DNA of 64,000 bases from an uncultured Christensenella sp. (GCA_910579525.1 CAJTUK010000006.1:124001-188000); one strand, 5' to 3'; shown: positions 43,511 through 52,288, numbered from the stretch's first letter. Notes: generated from the sequence alone by a model not told the origin. Numbers and translations: made by a program.

Positions 43511-44511
43511 AATATAAAGTTTGCTCACCGAATCCACCGAAGCCCGTACCCGAAGAAGTAACGCTTGAAAGCTTCTGCGAATTTTTGGGTGTCGGCGAAT
43601 ACGTCTACAATATAAAAGGCGAAAGCGAAATTTCATATTACAACAAAAAAACCGACAATTACGACAAAACCGAATATTTTGATATCTACCAAATTACGGC
43701 AAGACTGCCGCAAGAATACGGTATTTGCCCTGTTTGTAAAAAACCGATTGATAATATCAAATGCTTTTTTGCAGACAGAGGTCTTGACTGGGACGAGTTT
43801 GCTGTCCCAGCGGAAAAAGTTATGAACAAAACGCAGTTGGAAAATTTGATTGAAAGAATGAATACCCCGCCTGAACCCGAAATCAGGGTTAGTAGGGAAA
43901 TGGAGTCTTGGAAAGCAAGGCGAGAAGCGGAAAAATTAAGCGATACCGCTTTATTGCCTGTATTGGAACAGATTATTGACGAACACCGTGTCGAGGGCGA
44001 TGAGCAACGTGAAGTGCGTAGAGCCGCACGGTTTATTTATGCAAAAATATTAAGCAATAATTTTGACGAAAAGGGTTTTTCGTTTTTATTAAACGAACTT
44101 TTTACCGAAACCGATTATTGGACTATCGGCAGTATATTAACAAGTATTTGGTTTTTGGATATTCCGCAGGATACAAAGCTATTGCCGCTTTTGAACTTTG
44201 CCGAAACTGCGAACCGTGAAAATTTGCGAATGATTCTCAACGTTTTAAGCGAATATAAGAAAAAAGGGAACAAAGACGCGATTTCCGCTTATCCCGAATT
44301 ATACAAAAAAGTTCTCGGTAAGACCGTACCGCTGAAACAAGCCGTCATAGATATTTTGCAAAGCCACGGCATTCAATCGAAGGATGATTTGGACAAACAA
44401 ACCGACGAAGAGGGCGCGGCTTTGTACGAAGATTTGAAAGCCGGCATATTGGAAGAATACGATATTACTTATAAAAAGTTGGTTTCTTTGCTGAATAAAT
44501 CAGTCAAATGA
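43511..44511 (+). pseudogene. Start-less gene of unknown function
   Basis: An open frame of about 330 codons begins at the XRE stop codon, with IKYKVCSPNPPKPVPEE as the first readable residues. The expected first codon is ATA where ATG would fit; the first alternative start is a TTG at 43585. The protein has a zinc-ribbon-like CPVCKKPIDNIKC segment and a helical, HEAT-like second half (LLNELFTETDYWTIGSI and so on). It looks like an intact protein that lost its start by a point change or junction event. Function is not recognised. Confidence 0.55.
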
Positions 44512-44560
44512 AAAGCAAGGGCTAAACAGATCTTTTTAGTTGGAAAGTATTACGGCGTTT

Positions 44561-44596
44561 ATAAAGGTCGGCAAGAAATTTCTTGCCGACCTTTAT
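44561..44596. terminator. Bidirectional intrinsic terminator
   Basis: A 16-bp nearly perfect stem (ATAAAGGTCGGCAAGA) with an AATT loop separates convergent genes. Confidence 0.8.
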
Positions 44597-44610
44597 TTGT
44601 ATTTGAATAT

Positions 44611-45270
44611 TTAAACGGATAAGCCCGCGTTATGTGCTTGCCGAACCGCGAGAGAATTTGTTAGCAAATACGCGTCTATCGCGGCGGTATCGCTTGCCCG
44701 TGCAAACAATCCGTCGTGAACTGTTGCGCCGTTTGCACTCGTGCGCACTTGTTCCATCGAAGTGTTAAACTGCGACGCGTCCATAGAAGCCGATCGCGAA
44801 AACGGGTAAATATTAATCTTCGAAGTCCATTCGTAATATTCGAGGAACATTGCTATAATCATGGGCGTAGTCCGCCACCGGATGGGGTATCCAACAAACA
44901 CAGTATCGTATTTGCTCATATCTATCGAGTCTTATATAGACTGTGCCACTTCGGGGCAGGCGTTTGAATCGTGTTCATCTTTAGCTCTGCCGTATGCAAA
45001 GCCGTTGTAACTGCCGGTATACGGAACGGCGGCCTCTATTTTTACCGTGTCGCCGTGCGTATGTTCGGCAATGCGGTTTGCCATTTTTGGGGTATTGTCA
45101 GAACCCAACCATGAAAAATAAACTATGAGCACATTACTGTTTCCGCCCGCAGATTCGGGAGGGGAGGCGGGGGGAGGTGTTTCGCCGCCGTTTCCGTTGC
45201 CGCAGGCGGAAATAGCAAACACAAATATGAAACATATTGCAAACAAAACAGATGTAAGCGCTTTTTTCAT
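44611..45270 (-). pseudogene. Flavodoxin-like lipoprotein with in-frame TAA
   Basis: A signal peptide with lipobox (FAISACGNG) is followed by a flavodoxin fold. The FMN phosphate loop region is VLIVYFSWLGSDNT, then comes a stop at 44932-44934 within EVAQSI-stop-DSIDMSKYD, and the same frame continues with TVFVGYPIRW and HDGLFA to 44611. Without the stop the product would be 219 residues, normal for the family. No shift of frame is needed, so one substitution accounts for the break. It follows the aldo/keto reductase gene by 8 nt. The start at 45270 has GAGGCAAATT. Confidence 0.75.
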
Positions 45271-45278
45271 AATTTGCC

Positions 45279-46166
45279 TCACCAATTTTTCTTCTCTTTT
45301 TTATAGTCGTTGTTGCGTTTTCTTTCCTCAACCATCTGTACGAACCATTCAACCATATTCGGGTCCGTGTGGGAGAAGAAAGAACTCTCTTTTTTATCGA
45401 GGCTTGCCATAACCGCCATGTCTTTTTCGGAAAGTTCAAAGTCGAAAACGTTAAAGTTTTCTTCCATTCTCTCTTTATGCACTGATTTGGGAATAACTAC
45501 TATGCCGCGCTGCAACTCCCAACGGAGAATTGCCTGTGCAATGCTCTTATTGTATTTAGCGCCGATTTTCGCAATAGTTTCGTTTGTAAAAAGTCCGCCG
45601 CGGCCTTCGCCGAACGGCGCCCACGCTTCTATTTGCACGCCGTATTTTTGCATCCATTTCTGCGCTTCGACCTGTTGGTTAAAGGGGTGCGTTTCCACTT
45701 GATTCACCATAGGCTTTATTCTTGCGAAATTGCAGATATCCACCATTCTGTCGGGGTAAAAGTTAGAAATACCTATAGCCCGTATAACTCCCTGCGCATA
45801 TAAATCTTCAAGCGCGCGCCACGCTCCGTATACGTCTGAAAAGGGCTGATGCAAGAGCATAAGATCTATATAATTGGTTTTGAGTTTGCTCATAGATTCC
45901 AGAACAGACGCTTTTGTCTCTTCGTAGCCGTAGTGCTCCACCCGGACTTTGGAAGTGATAAAAATTTCTTCACGCGGGATACCCGATTTTACTATCGCGC
46001 TACCGACTTCTTCTTCGTTAAAATATGCCTGCGCCGTGTCTATATGGCGGTAGCCAACTTTCAGCGCGTCGAGCACGCATCTCTCACATTCGTCCTTGCC
46101 TACCTGATAAACGCCGTAGCCGAGTTACGGCATTTTTACTCCGTTTGATAAAGTTACGTATTGCAT
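45279..46166 (-). pseudogene. Aldo/keto reductase with in-frame TAA at codon 14
   Basis: The natural start is the ATG at 46166 with GGAGGAATTT. Translation reads MQYVTLSNGVKMP, then TAA (46125-46127), then LGYGVYQVGKDE and a full AKR: DTAQAYFNEEEVG (catalytic Asp/Tyr), ITSKVRVEHYGYEE, LLHQPFSDVYG (catalytic His) and VIPKSVHKERMEENF. Complete length would be 295 residues. These NADPH-dependent reductases act on aldehydes such as methylglyoxal. Everything but the one codon is intact, so inactivation is recent or the base is an error. Confidence 0.78.
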
Positions 46167-46261
46167 AAATTCCTCCGATTGATTCGTTGAGTCTATTTTA
46201 CTGCCAAAATTATAAAAACGGAAGTTCAAATAAGTTTACGGTATGAACTCAAAGTTCATGC

Positions 46262-46289
46262 AAAAAAGAGCGGTGGAGCCGCTCTTTTT
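46262..46289. terminator. Intrinsic terminator
   Basis: An 11-bp stem (AAAAAGAGCGG/CCGCTCTTTTT) with a TGGAG loop lies downstream of the CMD-cupin gene on the minus strand. Confidence 0.8.
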
Positions 46290-46302
46290 ATTTGGTTTGT
46301 TT

Positions 46303-47061
46303 TTATTTTACCGCGTTTTCGTAATCGGCGTCGGATACGGGCTCGCACCATTGGGTGCTTCCGTTTTCTGCGGGGACTTCTATGGCAAGGTGTGAAAACC
46401 AGCCGTCTTTTCCCGCGCCGTGCCAGTGTTTTACTCCCGCGGGTATGTTTACCGTATCGCCCGCCTGCATTTTTACGGCGGGTTTGCCCCATTCCTGATA
46501 ATATCCCGTGCCGCCTACGCAAATAAGAATTTGCCCGCCGCCTTTTACCGCGTTATGGATATGCCAGTTGTTGCGGCATTTCGGCTCGAACGTCACGTTG
46601 AATATGAACACCTGTTCCTTCGATATCGGCGCAAGGTAACTCTGCCCCGTAAAATATTTTGCGTATGCGTCGTTTTTTTCTCCAACGGGGAAGAAAACCG
46701 CGTTTTCGTGTTTTTGTTTTTCGGTAAGCTCGGGTTCGCGTTCGTTCCATATTTCTTTGGCAAGATTGAAAACCGCCCAGCCTTTCGGCCAACCCGCGTA
46801 AAAAGCGGTGTGGGTGATTGCCGCGGCTATTTCACGTTTGGTAACGCCGTTGTTCTTTGCGTTGAGTAAATGGTGTTTTAAAGAGCCGTCGCATATCCCC
46901 TGCGACATTAGCGCGACAACGGTTATTATGCACCTTGTCTTAACGTCGAGCCCGTCGTCGTTCCAGTTTTCTCCGAACAGTATATCGTCGTTGTAGTGCG
47001 CGAATTCCGGCGCAAATTCGCCGAGAGAGTCTCTGCCCGCAGTTTGTACTATTTTCTTCAT
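46303..47061 (-). CDS. Carboxymuconolactone decarboxylase-like/cupin fusion protein
   Basis: 252 residues from the ATG at 47061 (AGGAGGAAAATT upstream). The N-terminal ~110 residues are CMD/AhpD-like (KTRCIITVVALMSQGICDGS, then EIAAAITHTAFYAGWPKG), although the usual CxxC redox pair is reduced to one Cys. The C-terminal ~130 residues form a cupin with the metal ligands NWHIHNAVKGGGQIL and IPAGVKHWHGAGKDG. Such fusions are common next to aldo/keto reductases and flavodoxins in gut Clostridia. The reaction is unknown. The start overlaps the end of the LysR gene. Confidence 0.85.
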   Translation of the reverse strand: MKKIVQTAGRDSLGEFAPEFAHYNDDILFGENWNDDGLDVKTRCIITVVALMSQGICDGSLKHHLLNAKNNGVTKREIAAAITHTAFYAGWPKGWAVFNLAKEIWNEREPELTEKQKHENAVFFPVGEKNDAYAKYFTGQSYLAPISKEQVFIFNVTFEPKCRNNWHIHNAVKGGGQILICVGGTGYYQEWGKPAVKMQAGDTVNIPAGVKHWHGAGKDGWFSHLAIEVPAENGSTQWCEPVSDADYENAVK

Positions 47062-47951
47062 AATTTTCCTCCTTGGGGTTGGCATATCGTTTCTATAAAG
47101 TCGGTTACGTGTCGGGACGGCGTCGGCGAATACATTACTCCGAACGGAATTTTATAATCCCGGTCAACGGGGATTATTTTAAGCAGGGGGTGAATATTTT
47201 CCCACCCGTCAATTGCCATAATCGGCACGTTGTCTTTTACCGCTTTATTAAAGGCGTTGATATTGAAAAAGTCGAAATCTATGAGGTTGACGCCCAGCGA
47301 AATCAAATCTTTGCGTATATCGTCCATAATATTCCAGCCCTTGGTAATGAACATGACGTCGGTGTTTTTTAAATCTTCGGGCGCAATCGATTTTTTGTTG
47401 CAAAGGGGGTGTGAGAGCGGCACGGCAAGCGCTAACGTTTTATAGGACAGTTTAGCCGCCTGACATTGTCTTTCTTTTAAAAATCCATCGTCGTATATCC
47501 CAGCGACAACGTCTATGTGTTTGCCGAGGTTTTTCAATATTTCCCGCGCATTTTCGGGGGTGTTTTCAAATGGGATCAGTTCTATTTGCATTGAAGAAGA
47601 GCGTTTTTGCAGTTCCGTCCAAATATCCAGCAAAAATTTGGCGGGCGTCATAATGGAGGTTCCTATGCGGACTGCCCGTCTGTTTTCTTTATCGCTGATA
47701 TCTTTCGCCCTTTCGACAGCTCGGGCGGAATAGTCGATTATGTATTTCGCGTCCTGCATAAAGCTTTTTCCAGCTTCGGTAATCTGTAAACCGTGGTTTG
47801 TTCGCGCAAACAGCATAATGCCCAACCGCTCTTCGAGCGCGTTTATTTGCTTCATTACGGCGGTAGGCGTAATATATAAAACTTCGGCGGCTTTCGAAAA
47901 GCTTCCGTTTTCGGCAACGGTTATAAAGGTTTCGAGTTGCGGGTTATACAA
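47058..47951 (-). CDS. LysR-family transcriptional regulator
   Basis: About 297 residues. The N-terminal winged helix-turn-helix is clear (LETFITVAENGSFSKAAEVL, then YITPTAVMKQINALEERLG), followed by a periplasmic-binding-protein-like effector domain (AVRIGTSIMTPAKFLLDIW and so on). I chose the TTG at 47951, with AAGGAG 7 nt upstream, over the TTG at 47957. The gene overlaps the next by 4 nt, so it is co-transcribed with the CMD-cupin gene it probably regulates, along with the two broken redox genes further on. Confidence 0.85.
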   Translation of the reverse strand: MYNPQLETFITVAENGSFSKAAEVLYITPTAVMKQINALEERLGIMLFARTNHGLQITEAGKSFMQDAKYIIDYSARAVERAKDISDKENRRAVRIGTSIMTPAKFLLDIWTELQKRSSSMQIELIPFENTPENAREILKNLGKHIDVVAGIYDDGFLKERQCQAAKLSYKTLALAVPLSHPLCNKKSIAPEDLKNTDVMFITKGWNIMDDIRKDLISLGVNLIDFDFFNINAFNKAVKDNVPIMAIDGWENIHPLLKIIPVDRDYKIPFGVMYSPTPSRHVTDFIETICQPQGGKL

Positions 47952-48056
47952 TGACAATCTCCTTATTCGGCGTTAACTTTAAGTTGCAACCATTATAGCA
48001 CTATTCTGCGGCGATTACAAGCTGCAAAAAATATTTGAGTAACTTTTGCCGCTATA

Positions 48057-48085
48057 TTGAACAATCCGTCCGTATGTGGTATAAT
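48057..48085 (+). promoter_or_regulatory. Promoter of the YoaP-like gene
   Basis: -35 TTGAAC (48057-48062), a 17-nt spacer, perfect -10 TATAAT (48080-48085). The ATG at 48091 is only 5 nt downstream, so transcription would begin inside it; the ATG at 48121 is the more likely start. Confidence 0.65.
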
Positions 48086-48120
48086 CGGTTATGATAAAAA
48101 CAGGAAACGGGGCTTTTAAC

Positions 48121-48873
48121 ATGGAATATGTAAAACTAACGCCTGACAATTTGGAAAAAGAACATATTTGTTGCGCTATATCCAACAATAAAGACGTTCA
48201 GGTGTCAAGCAAAAAAGCGTGGCTTGCCGAAAGGCTCAAAGAAGGATTGGTGTTTTTGAAATCCGCCGAGCGCGGCAAATGCTTTATAGAGTATATTCCT
48301 GCCGAAAACGCTTGGTGCCCTGTCGAAGCCGACGGGTATATGCATATAAACTGTTTTTGGGTTTCCGGCTCGTTTAAAGGCCACGGCTATGCAAACGACT
48401 TGTTAAACGCGTGTGTTGCCGACGCAAAAGCGCAGGGCAAGCACGGCATAACCGTAATTTCTTCCGCAAAAAAAGCGCCGTTTTTGTCCGACCCGAAACA
48501 TCTCGCGCATAAAGGATTTAAAGTTGCGGATACCGCCGAGCCGTTTTTTACGTTGCTGTATTTGCCGTTTGAAGAAAATGCGCCCGTGCCGAAGTTCAAA
48601 AACAGCGTAAAACAGCCGCATATAAACAAACAGGGCTTCGTCGTCTATTATACGCACGGTTGCCCGTTTACGGCGAAATACGTTCCTATTGTCGAGCAAA
48701 CCGCAAAAGACAGAGGTATACCTTTTGAAAGCGTGCTCCTCGACGATAAAGAAAAGGCGCAAAACGCGCCTGCGGCATGGACGAATTACGCGGTGTTTTA
48801 TAACGGAAATTACGTTTCAAACGAAATTTTGAACGAAAAAAGGTTTTTGGAACTTATAGAAAGACTGCAATAA
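48121..48873 (+). CDS. GNAT acetyltransferase with C-terminal YoaP thioredoxin-like domain
   Basis: 250 residues from the ATG at 48121. Residues 1-145 form a GNAT domain with CFWVSGSFKGHGYANDLLNAC as the acetyl-CoA loop. The last ~90 residues match the YoaP domain, a thioredoxin-like fold with YYTHGCPFTAKYVPI, where the second Cys of CxxC is absent. The YoaP subfamily often accompanies arsenic or redox genes. It is transcribed away from the LysR cluster with its own promoter and followed by a lipoprotein. Confidence 0.78.
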   Translation: MEYVKLTPDNLEKEHICCAISNNKDVQVSSKKAWLAERLKEGLVFLKSAERGKCFIEYIPAENAWCPVEADGYMHINCFWVSGSFKGHGYANDLLNACVADAKAQGKHGITVISSAKKAPFLSDPKHLAHKGFKVADTAEPFFTLLYLPFEENAPVPKFKNSVKQPHINKQGFVVYYTHGCPFTAKYVPIVEQTAKDRGIPFESVLLDDKEKAQNAPAAWTNYAVFYNGNYVSNEILNEKRFLELIERLQ

Positions 48874-48895
48874 CTGCGGTTTGGGGAGAGAATAT

Positions 48896-49339
48896 ATGAA
48901 AAAGATTGCTTTGTTTTTATGCGCCGTTTGCGCGTGCACGGTTTTGGGGCTGACGGCGTGCGGAAGGGATTATGCAAAAATAGTCGGCATAAAGGCAGGT
49001 GTCGTGCCGTACGGCGTAAACGATATTCATAACGGAGATCTTTGCGACGAAGATACTCTCGCGGATAACGATTATGTGCTTGAAACTCAAAACGAATACG
49101 AACTGCTCGTTTGTTATATTGCGACGGGCGGAAGCAGATATCCCGTAATCCATGCTGAAAACGTAAATCTCAAATACGACGCTCAATTGTTCGAAGTAAC
49201 GCATGCGGAAGAAACTGCCGTGGGAGATTATGTCCGCTACCGTCTTATTTGCAAGGCGGAGGCGGTGCTTTCGGCAATATTGATCGAGGTGGGGGAACAC
49301 TTCGATACGGTTATAATCAGCGCAAATCAATCGGCGTAG
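48896..49339 (+). CDS. Small lipoprotein of unknown function
   Basis: 147 residues from the ATG at 48896, with GGGGAGAG upstream. The signal peptide MKKIALFLCAVCACTVLGL ends in the lipobox LTAC. The mature part is mostly strands and contains no recognised motif. It follows the YoaP-like gene by 22 nt and precedes a strong terminator, so both probably share one message. Confidence 0.75.
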   Translation: MKKIALFLCAVCACTVLGLTACGRDYAKIVGIKAGVVPYGVNDIHNGDLCDEDTLADNDYVLETQNEYELLVCYIATGGSRYPVIHAENVNLKYDAQLFEVTHAEETAVGDYVRYRLICKAEAVLSAILIEVGEHFDTVIISANQSA

Positions 49340-49347
49340 TCGGTTAA

Positions 49348-49380
49348 AAAACGGCGCGGACTTTTAAGTCCGCGCCGTTT
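49348..49380 (+). terminator. Intrinsic terminator
   Basis: A 15-bp stem (AAACGGCGCGGACTT) is followed by TTT and separates the lipoprotein from the restriction-modification system. Confidence 0.85.
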
Positions 49381-49421
49381 AATTAAGCAAGTCTTTTTAC
49401 ATTACAATGTTTAAAATAATG

Positions 49422-49464
49422 TTATTTATAGTATGTTGATAAATAAGTAACAACGTATTATAAT
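49422..49464 (+). promoter_or_regulatory. Promoter and candidate C-box of the type II restriction system
   Basis: -35 TTGATA (49436-49441), a 17-nt spacer, -10 TATAAT (49459-49464). An 8-bp inverted repeat TTATTTAT (49422-49429)/ATAAATAA (49439-49446) with a 9-nt spacer overlaps the -35. This is the place expected for autogenous control by a controller (C) protein. Confidence 0.65.
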
Positions 49465-49487
49465 AAAATTTGCAGGAGCGTATTAAA

Positions 49488-49691
49488 ATGATTCAGGAAA
49501 AAGTTGGCAGGCGAATCAAGGAATTGCGTAACAAACTTGGAATAAGTCAAGAAGAGCTGGCGTTCAGGTCTAACGTTCACAGAACTTATATTGCAAGCCT
49601 CGAGGTTGGAAAGCGCAATATTTCGATAACGTTATTAGAAAAAATCGTGATTGCCCTCGAAGTGTCTTTGAGTGAATTTTTTAAATTTTGA
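49488..49691 (+). CDS. Controller (C) protein of a type II restriction-modification system
   Basis: 67 residues, nearly all one XRE helix-turn-helix (KVGRRIKELRNKLGISQEEL, HRTYIASLEVGKRNIS, LEVSLSEFFKF). Size and sequence match C proteins, which bind operators upstream of their own gene to delay restriction until methylation is complete. It starts at the ATG at 49488 with AGGAG 9 nt upstream. It is directly followed by the endonuclease gene. A candidate operator lies at 49422-49446. Confidence 0.88.
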   Translation: MIQEKVGRRIKELRNKLGISQEELAFRSNVHRTYIASLEVGKRNISITLLEKIVIALEVSLSEFFKF

Positions 49692-49705
49692 AAGGGGAAA
49701 TTCAA

Positions 49706-50389
49706 ATGATAAACATAAACGATAAGGAATTGGTCGAAAAAATTTTGGCGGATGTAAAAGCTTGTTATGACGCCGAACATATCAAGTTAAAGAGTATAGG
49801 AGAAACACATAAAACCGAAGGAGAAATAAGACATGCGGCAGGGCAGCTTGTAGAAAATGTTCTGCAATCTGTTTTTAATTCGATAAACAAGTATTTGACC
49901 GATAAGGTCGAGTCTAAAGTGGGAAAAACCGATTATCTCAAAAAAAGTATTGAGTATAAAGGAGAAACTTATATTAATGATACTATTCAGGTGGACAGGC
50001 ACATATGGTTCAAAGGAAAACGTATTGCGTTTATAGAAAATAAAACTTATCTTGACTCGTGCTATTATGACAGGGCTTTGGCTGATTTTAAAAAGATAAC
50101 TCAAGCTTTGGTTCAAGATGGGAAAGACCCTAAAAGTTGCGAATTTATAGTTTTTGCAGGGCAAAAGGCAGCCAAAGAAAATACGCTGCTTACATACGAG
50201 GGGGAGTTTTGGCACGAGACGAAAGCGGTGTTGGAATCCGATTGCGGTATAGAACCTAAAGTATTTTATTTTTTAAAAAATAACAGAAGTTCTAAAAAAC
50301 CGCTGTATGCCATTAAACACGAATTTAATGAGAACACGGTCAGAGAGTTTATAAAGCTTATGATTGCTTTGATTGAAAAGCATGCTTAA
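49706..50389 (+). CDS. Putative type II restriction endonuclease
   Basis: 227 residues from the ATG at 49706, preceded by AAAGGGGAA. The only catalytic pattern visible is PD-(D/E)XK-like: Asp97 in TIQVDRHIWFKG and E-x-K Glu111/Lys113 in AFIENKTYLD. I cannot name the prototype enzyme or its site. The assignment as the endonuclease rests on this motif and on its place between a C protein and a methyltransferase. Confidence 0.75.
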   Translation: MININDKELVEKILADVKACYDAEHIKLKSIGETHKTEGEIRHAAGQLVENVLQSVFNSINKYLTDKVESKVGKTDYLKKSIEYKGETYINDTIQVDRHIWFKGKRIAFIENKTYLDSCYYDRALADFKKITQALVQDGKDPKSCEFIVFAGQKAAKENTLLTYEGEFWHETKAVLESDCGIEPKVFYFLKNNRSSKKPLYAIKHEFNENTVREFIKLMIALIEKHA

Positions 50390-50393
50390 TAAG

Positions 50394-50422
50394 TTGAAAA
50401 ATATTATTTGGTGTTGTATAAT
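50394..50422 (+). promoter_or_regulatory. Separate promoter of the methyltransferase gene
   Basis: -35 TTGAAA (50394-50399), a 17-nt spacer, perfect -10 TATAAT (50417-50422), 28 nt before the ATG at 50450. A private methylase promoter allows protection before restriction. Confidence 0.7.
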
Positions 50423-50449
50423 TTAAGTAACAATTTTTCAGGGCAATTT

Positions 50450-51298
50450 ATGGCAGAACAAGATAAATATACAAATAAAACGGAAATGCTTTCTGATAAC
50501 GATGTAAACTGCGAAATTACAGATAACGAATCCGTTTTCAAATTTAAAGGTATAAAATTAGTCAATTGCGATATGTTTGACGACATCGGTTTAAAATCAA
50601 TAGAGGAGTCCAGCATAGACGCCGTTATTACCGACTTCCCGTACGGGACTTTAAATAAACGCAACTCGTGGGATAAAGTTATTGACTATAAGCGGTTTTG
50701 GGAAGAGGTCAAGAGAATTAAAAAGGAAATTGCGCCCGTTATTTCTACGGCGCAAATGCCGTTTACCGCGTATTTGATAAGCACCAATTACGACGACTTC
50801 AAATATACTTTGGTGTGGGAAAAATCAAAGGCGACGGGGTATCTGAACGCCAAAAAGCAACCGATGCGCGCCCATGAGGATATCGTGGTTTTTTACGAAA
50901 AGCAATGCACTTACAATCCGCAGATGATAGAGGGCAAGCCTTATAATAAAGGGTGTGCCGTAAGAGACACTATGGCATACGGAAAACAAGAAAAAGCTGT
51001 TTTGGTTAAAAACGACTCGGGGCTGCGTTATCCGCGTTCGGTGCAGTATTTTGTGACAGCCGAAAACGAAGGTAAATTGCACCCTACGCAAAAGCCCGTT
51101 GCTCTTTTGGAGTGGTTGGTAAAAACTTATACCAACGAAAACGAGACCGTTCTTGATCCTTGTATGGGCTCGGCTACGACTGCGATAGCTTGCTTGAAAA
51201 CGGGGCGTAACTTTATTGGGTTTGAATTAAAAAAAGAATATTTCGAAGTGGCAAAAACGCGGATTAAAAATTATTTGATTGAACGCGGGTTGTTGTAA
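50450..51298 (+). CDS. Type II DNA methyltransferase (beta class)
   Basis: 282 residues. Motif IV comes first (DAVITDFPYG, Asp62-Tyr65) and motif I last (TVLDPCMGSATTAIACL, then GRNFIGFELKKEYFEVAK), the beta-class order. The catalytic tetrapeptide is DFPY, not the usual DPPY or SPPY, so the target base (adenine N6 or cytosine N4) is uncertain. The protein protects host DNA from the adjacent endonuclease. The start is the ATG at 50450 rather than the TTG at 50408, since the latter lies upstream of the promoter -10. Confidence 0.88.
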   Translation: MAEQDKYTNKTEMLSDNDVNCEITDNESVFKFKGIKLVNCDMFDDIGLKSIEESSIDAVITDFPYGTLNKRNSWDKVIDYKRFWEEVKRIKKEIAPVISTAQMPFTAYLISTNYDDFKYTLVWEKSKATGYLNAKKQPMRAHEDIVVFYEKQCTYNPQMIEGKPYNKGCAVRDTMAYGKQEKAVLVKNDSGLRYPRSVQYFVTAENEGKLHPTQKPVALLEWLVKTYTNENETVLDPCMGSATTAIACLKTGRNFIGFELKKEYFEVAKTRIKNYLIERGLL

Positions 51299-51337
51299 AA
51301 ATTTTTTATACGGACAAATTTGTCTAATTAAAAATCA

Positions 51338-51365
51338 AACCGCCCCGTTCTTCAACGGGGCGGTT
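51338..51365. terminator. Bidirectional intrinsic terminator
   Basis: A 12-bp stem (AACCGCCCCGTT) with a CTTC loop lies between convergent genes. Confidence 0.85.
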
Positions 51366-51401
51366 ATGTTGTGTTTTAGGTCTGTATTATTTTATTGAGT
51401 A

Positions 51402-52229
51402 TTATGCTGTTTTGCCTTCGTTGCGTTCGCGAACACGCTTGGCGAACTTGCTAAAACCGTGCGCCGCGCCGAGAATAAGCGCCGCCGCCGCTGTCATTGC
51501 GATTATAAACAGCAACAGATAAACGGGGTAGGGTACCGCGTCGTAAACGAGTTTTATAATAGGTACTTTCCACGCCTCGTACGGGCTGATAAAAAAGAGA
51601 TTTACGTCTTTGACTCCGGTACATTCGCCTATTATCACGTTTAACGCTACGGCAATCGCCGTAACTATAATAAATACAATACCCGCGCGTAAAAGGGCTT
51701 TAACCGAGGGCTTAACCGTTTTTGAAGCGAGAAGCATAAAACATACCGTTACCATACTCGAATGCCAAAGCATTGTGTGTATGCTTATAAACGCCGACGT
51801 CGTAAACATATTCGCAGGGTAAATCATTGCGATTGCGCCGCCTAACAGTGCGTAGGACGAAAGAAACGAATTGAGCGCGTCCTTTGTTTTTCCTTGCCGC
51901 AGGGCTCCCGCCGGAATTGCGAGGTATAGCGGCATGGAACAGAACTGAAAGGGGAACGCCCACCACGCATAGCTCCACTCGACGCGACCGTTTACGAATC
52001 TGAACGAGACGACGAGCTGTTTTAATATTTCAATAAAAACGAGCGCCGTCCCCCAAACTATCAGCGTAACGTCCATCTGCTTCTGCGTTATGCGCTTACG
52101 CATACAGAAAACCAGTGTGCAGGAGAGTGCCGTAATTGCCAGCCAGCACATGTGAAACCAGCCGTAGAGGGTGGGCGTTTCGATAGAGAGTTCGGCAAAA
52201 AACTTTATTGCAGTTTCAAATGCGTTCAT
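51402..52229 (-). CDS. YwaF/TMEM164-family membrane protein
   Basis: 275 residues from the ATG at 52229. Seven transmembrane helices are visible, with the family features WSYAWWAFPFQFCSMPLYL and the HTMLWHSSMV pair in the middle. Related proteins (YwaF, TIGR02206) have conserved polar residues in the membrane, and TMEM164 in animals is an acyltransferase for ether lipids. Function in bacteria is unknown. It has its own promoter at 52260-52288 and only a weak AAGG ribosome binding site. The frame extends upstream but without signals. Confidence 0.78.
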   Translation of the reverse strand: MNAFETAIKFFAELSIETPTLYGWFHMCWLAITALSCTLVFCMRKRITQKQMDVTLIVWGTALVFIEILKQLVVSFRFVNGRVEWSYAWWAFPFQFCSMPLYLAIPAGALRQGKTKDALNSFLSSYALLGGAIAMIYPANMFTTSAFISIHTMLWHSSMVTVCFMLLASKTVKPSVKALLRAGIVFIIVTAIAVALNVIIGECTGVKDVNLFFISPYEAWKVPIIKLVYDAVPYPVYLLLFIIAMTAAAALILGAAHGFSKFAKRVRERNEGKTA

Positions 52230-52259
52230 TGTTTGACCTTTTCTCTTTCTATTGACATA

Positions 52260-52288
52260 ATTATAATAGCTTAACCGTTTTTTGTCAA
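52260..52288 (-). promoter_or_regulatory. Promoter of the YwaF-like gene
   Basis: On the minus strand: -35 TTGACA (52283-52288), a 17-nt spacer, -10 TATAAT (52260-52265), 30 nt before the ATG. Confidence 0.8.

Noticed and set aside
44611..46166. Recoding of TAA as a sense codon
   Set aside because: Many intact genes in the window (niaR, the serine recombinase's neighbours, the methylase) end in TAA, so it is a normal stop here.
48091..48120. ATG at 48091 as start of the YoaP-like gene
   Set aside because: It lies 5 nt after the -10 element, so it would be at or before the first transcribed base; the family starts at the next ATG.
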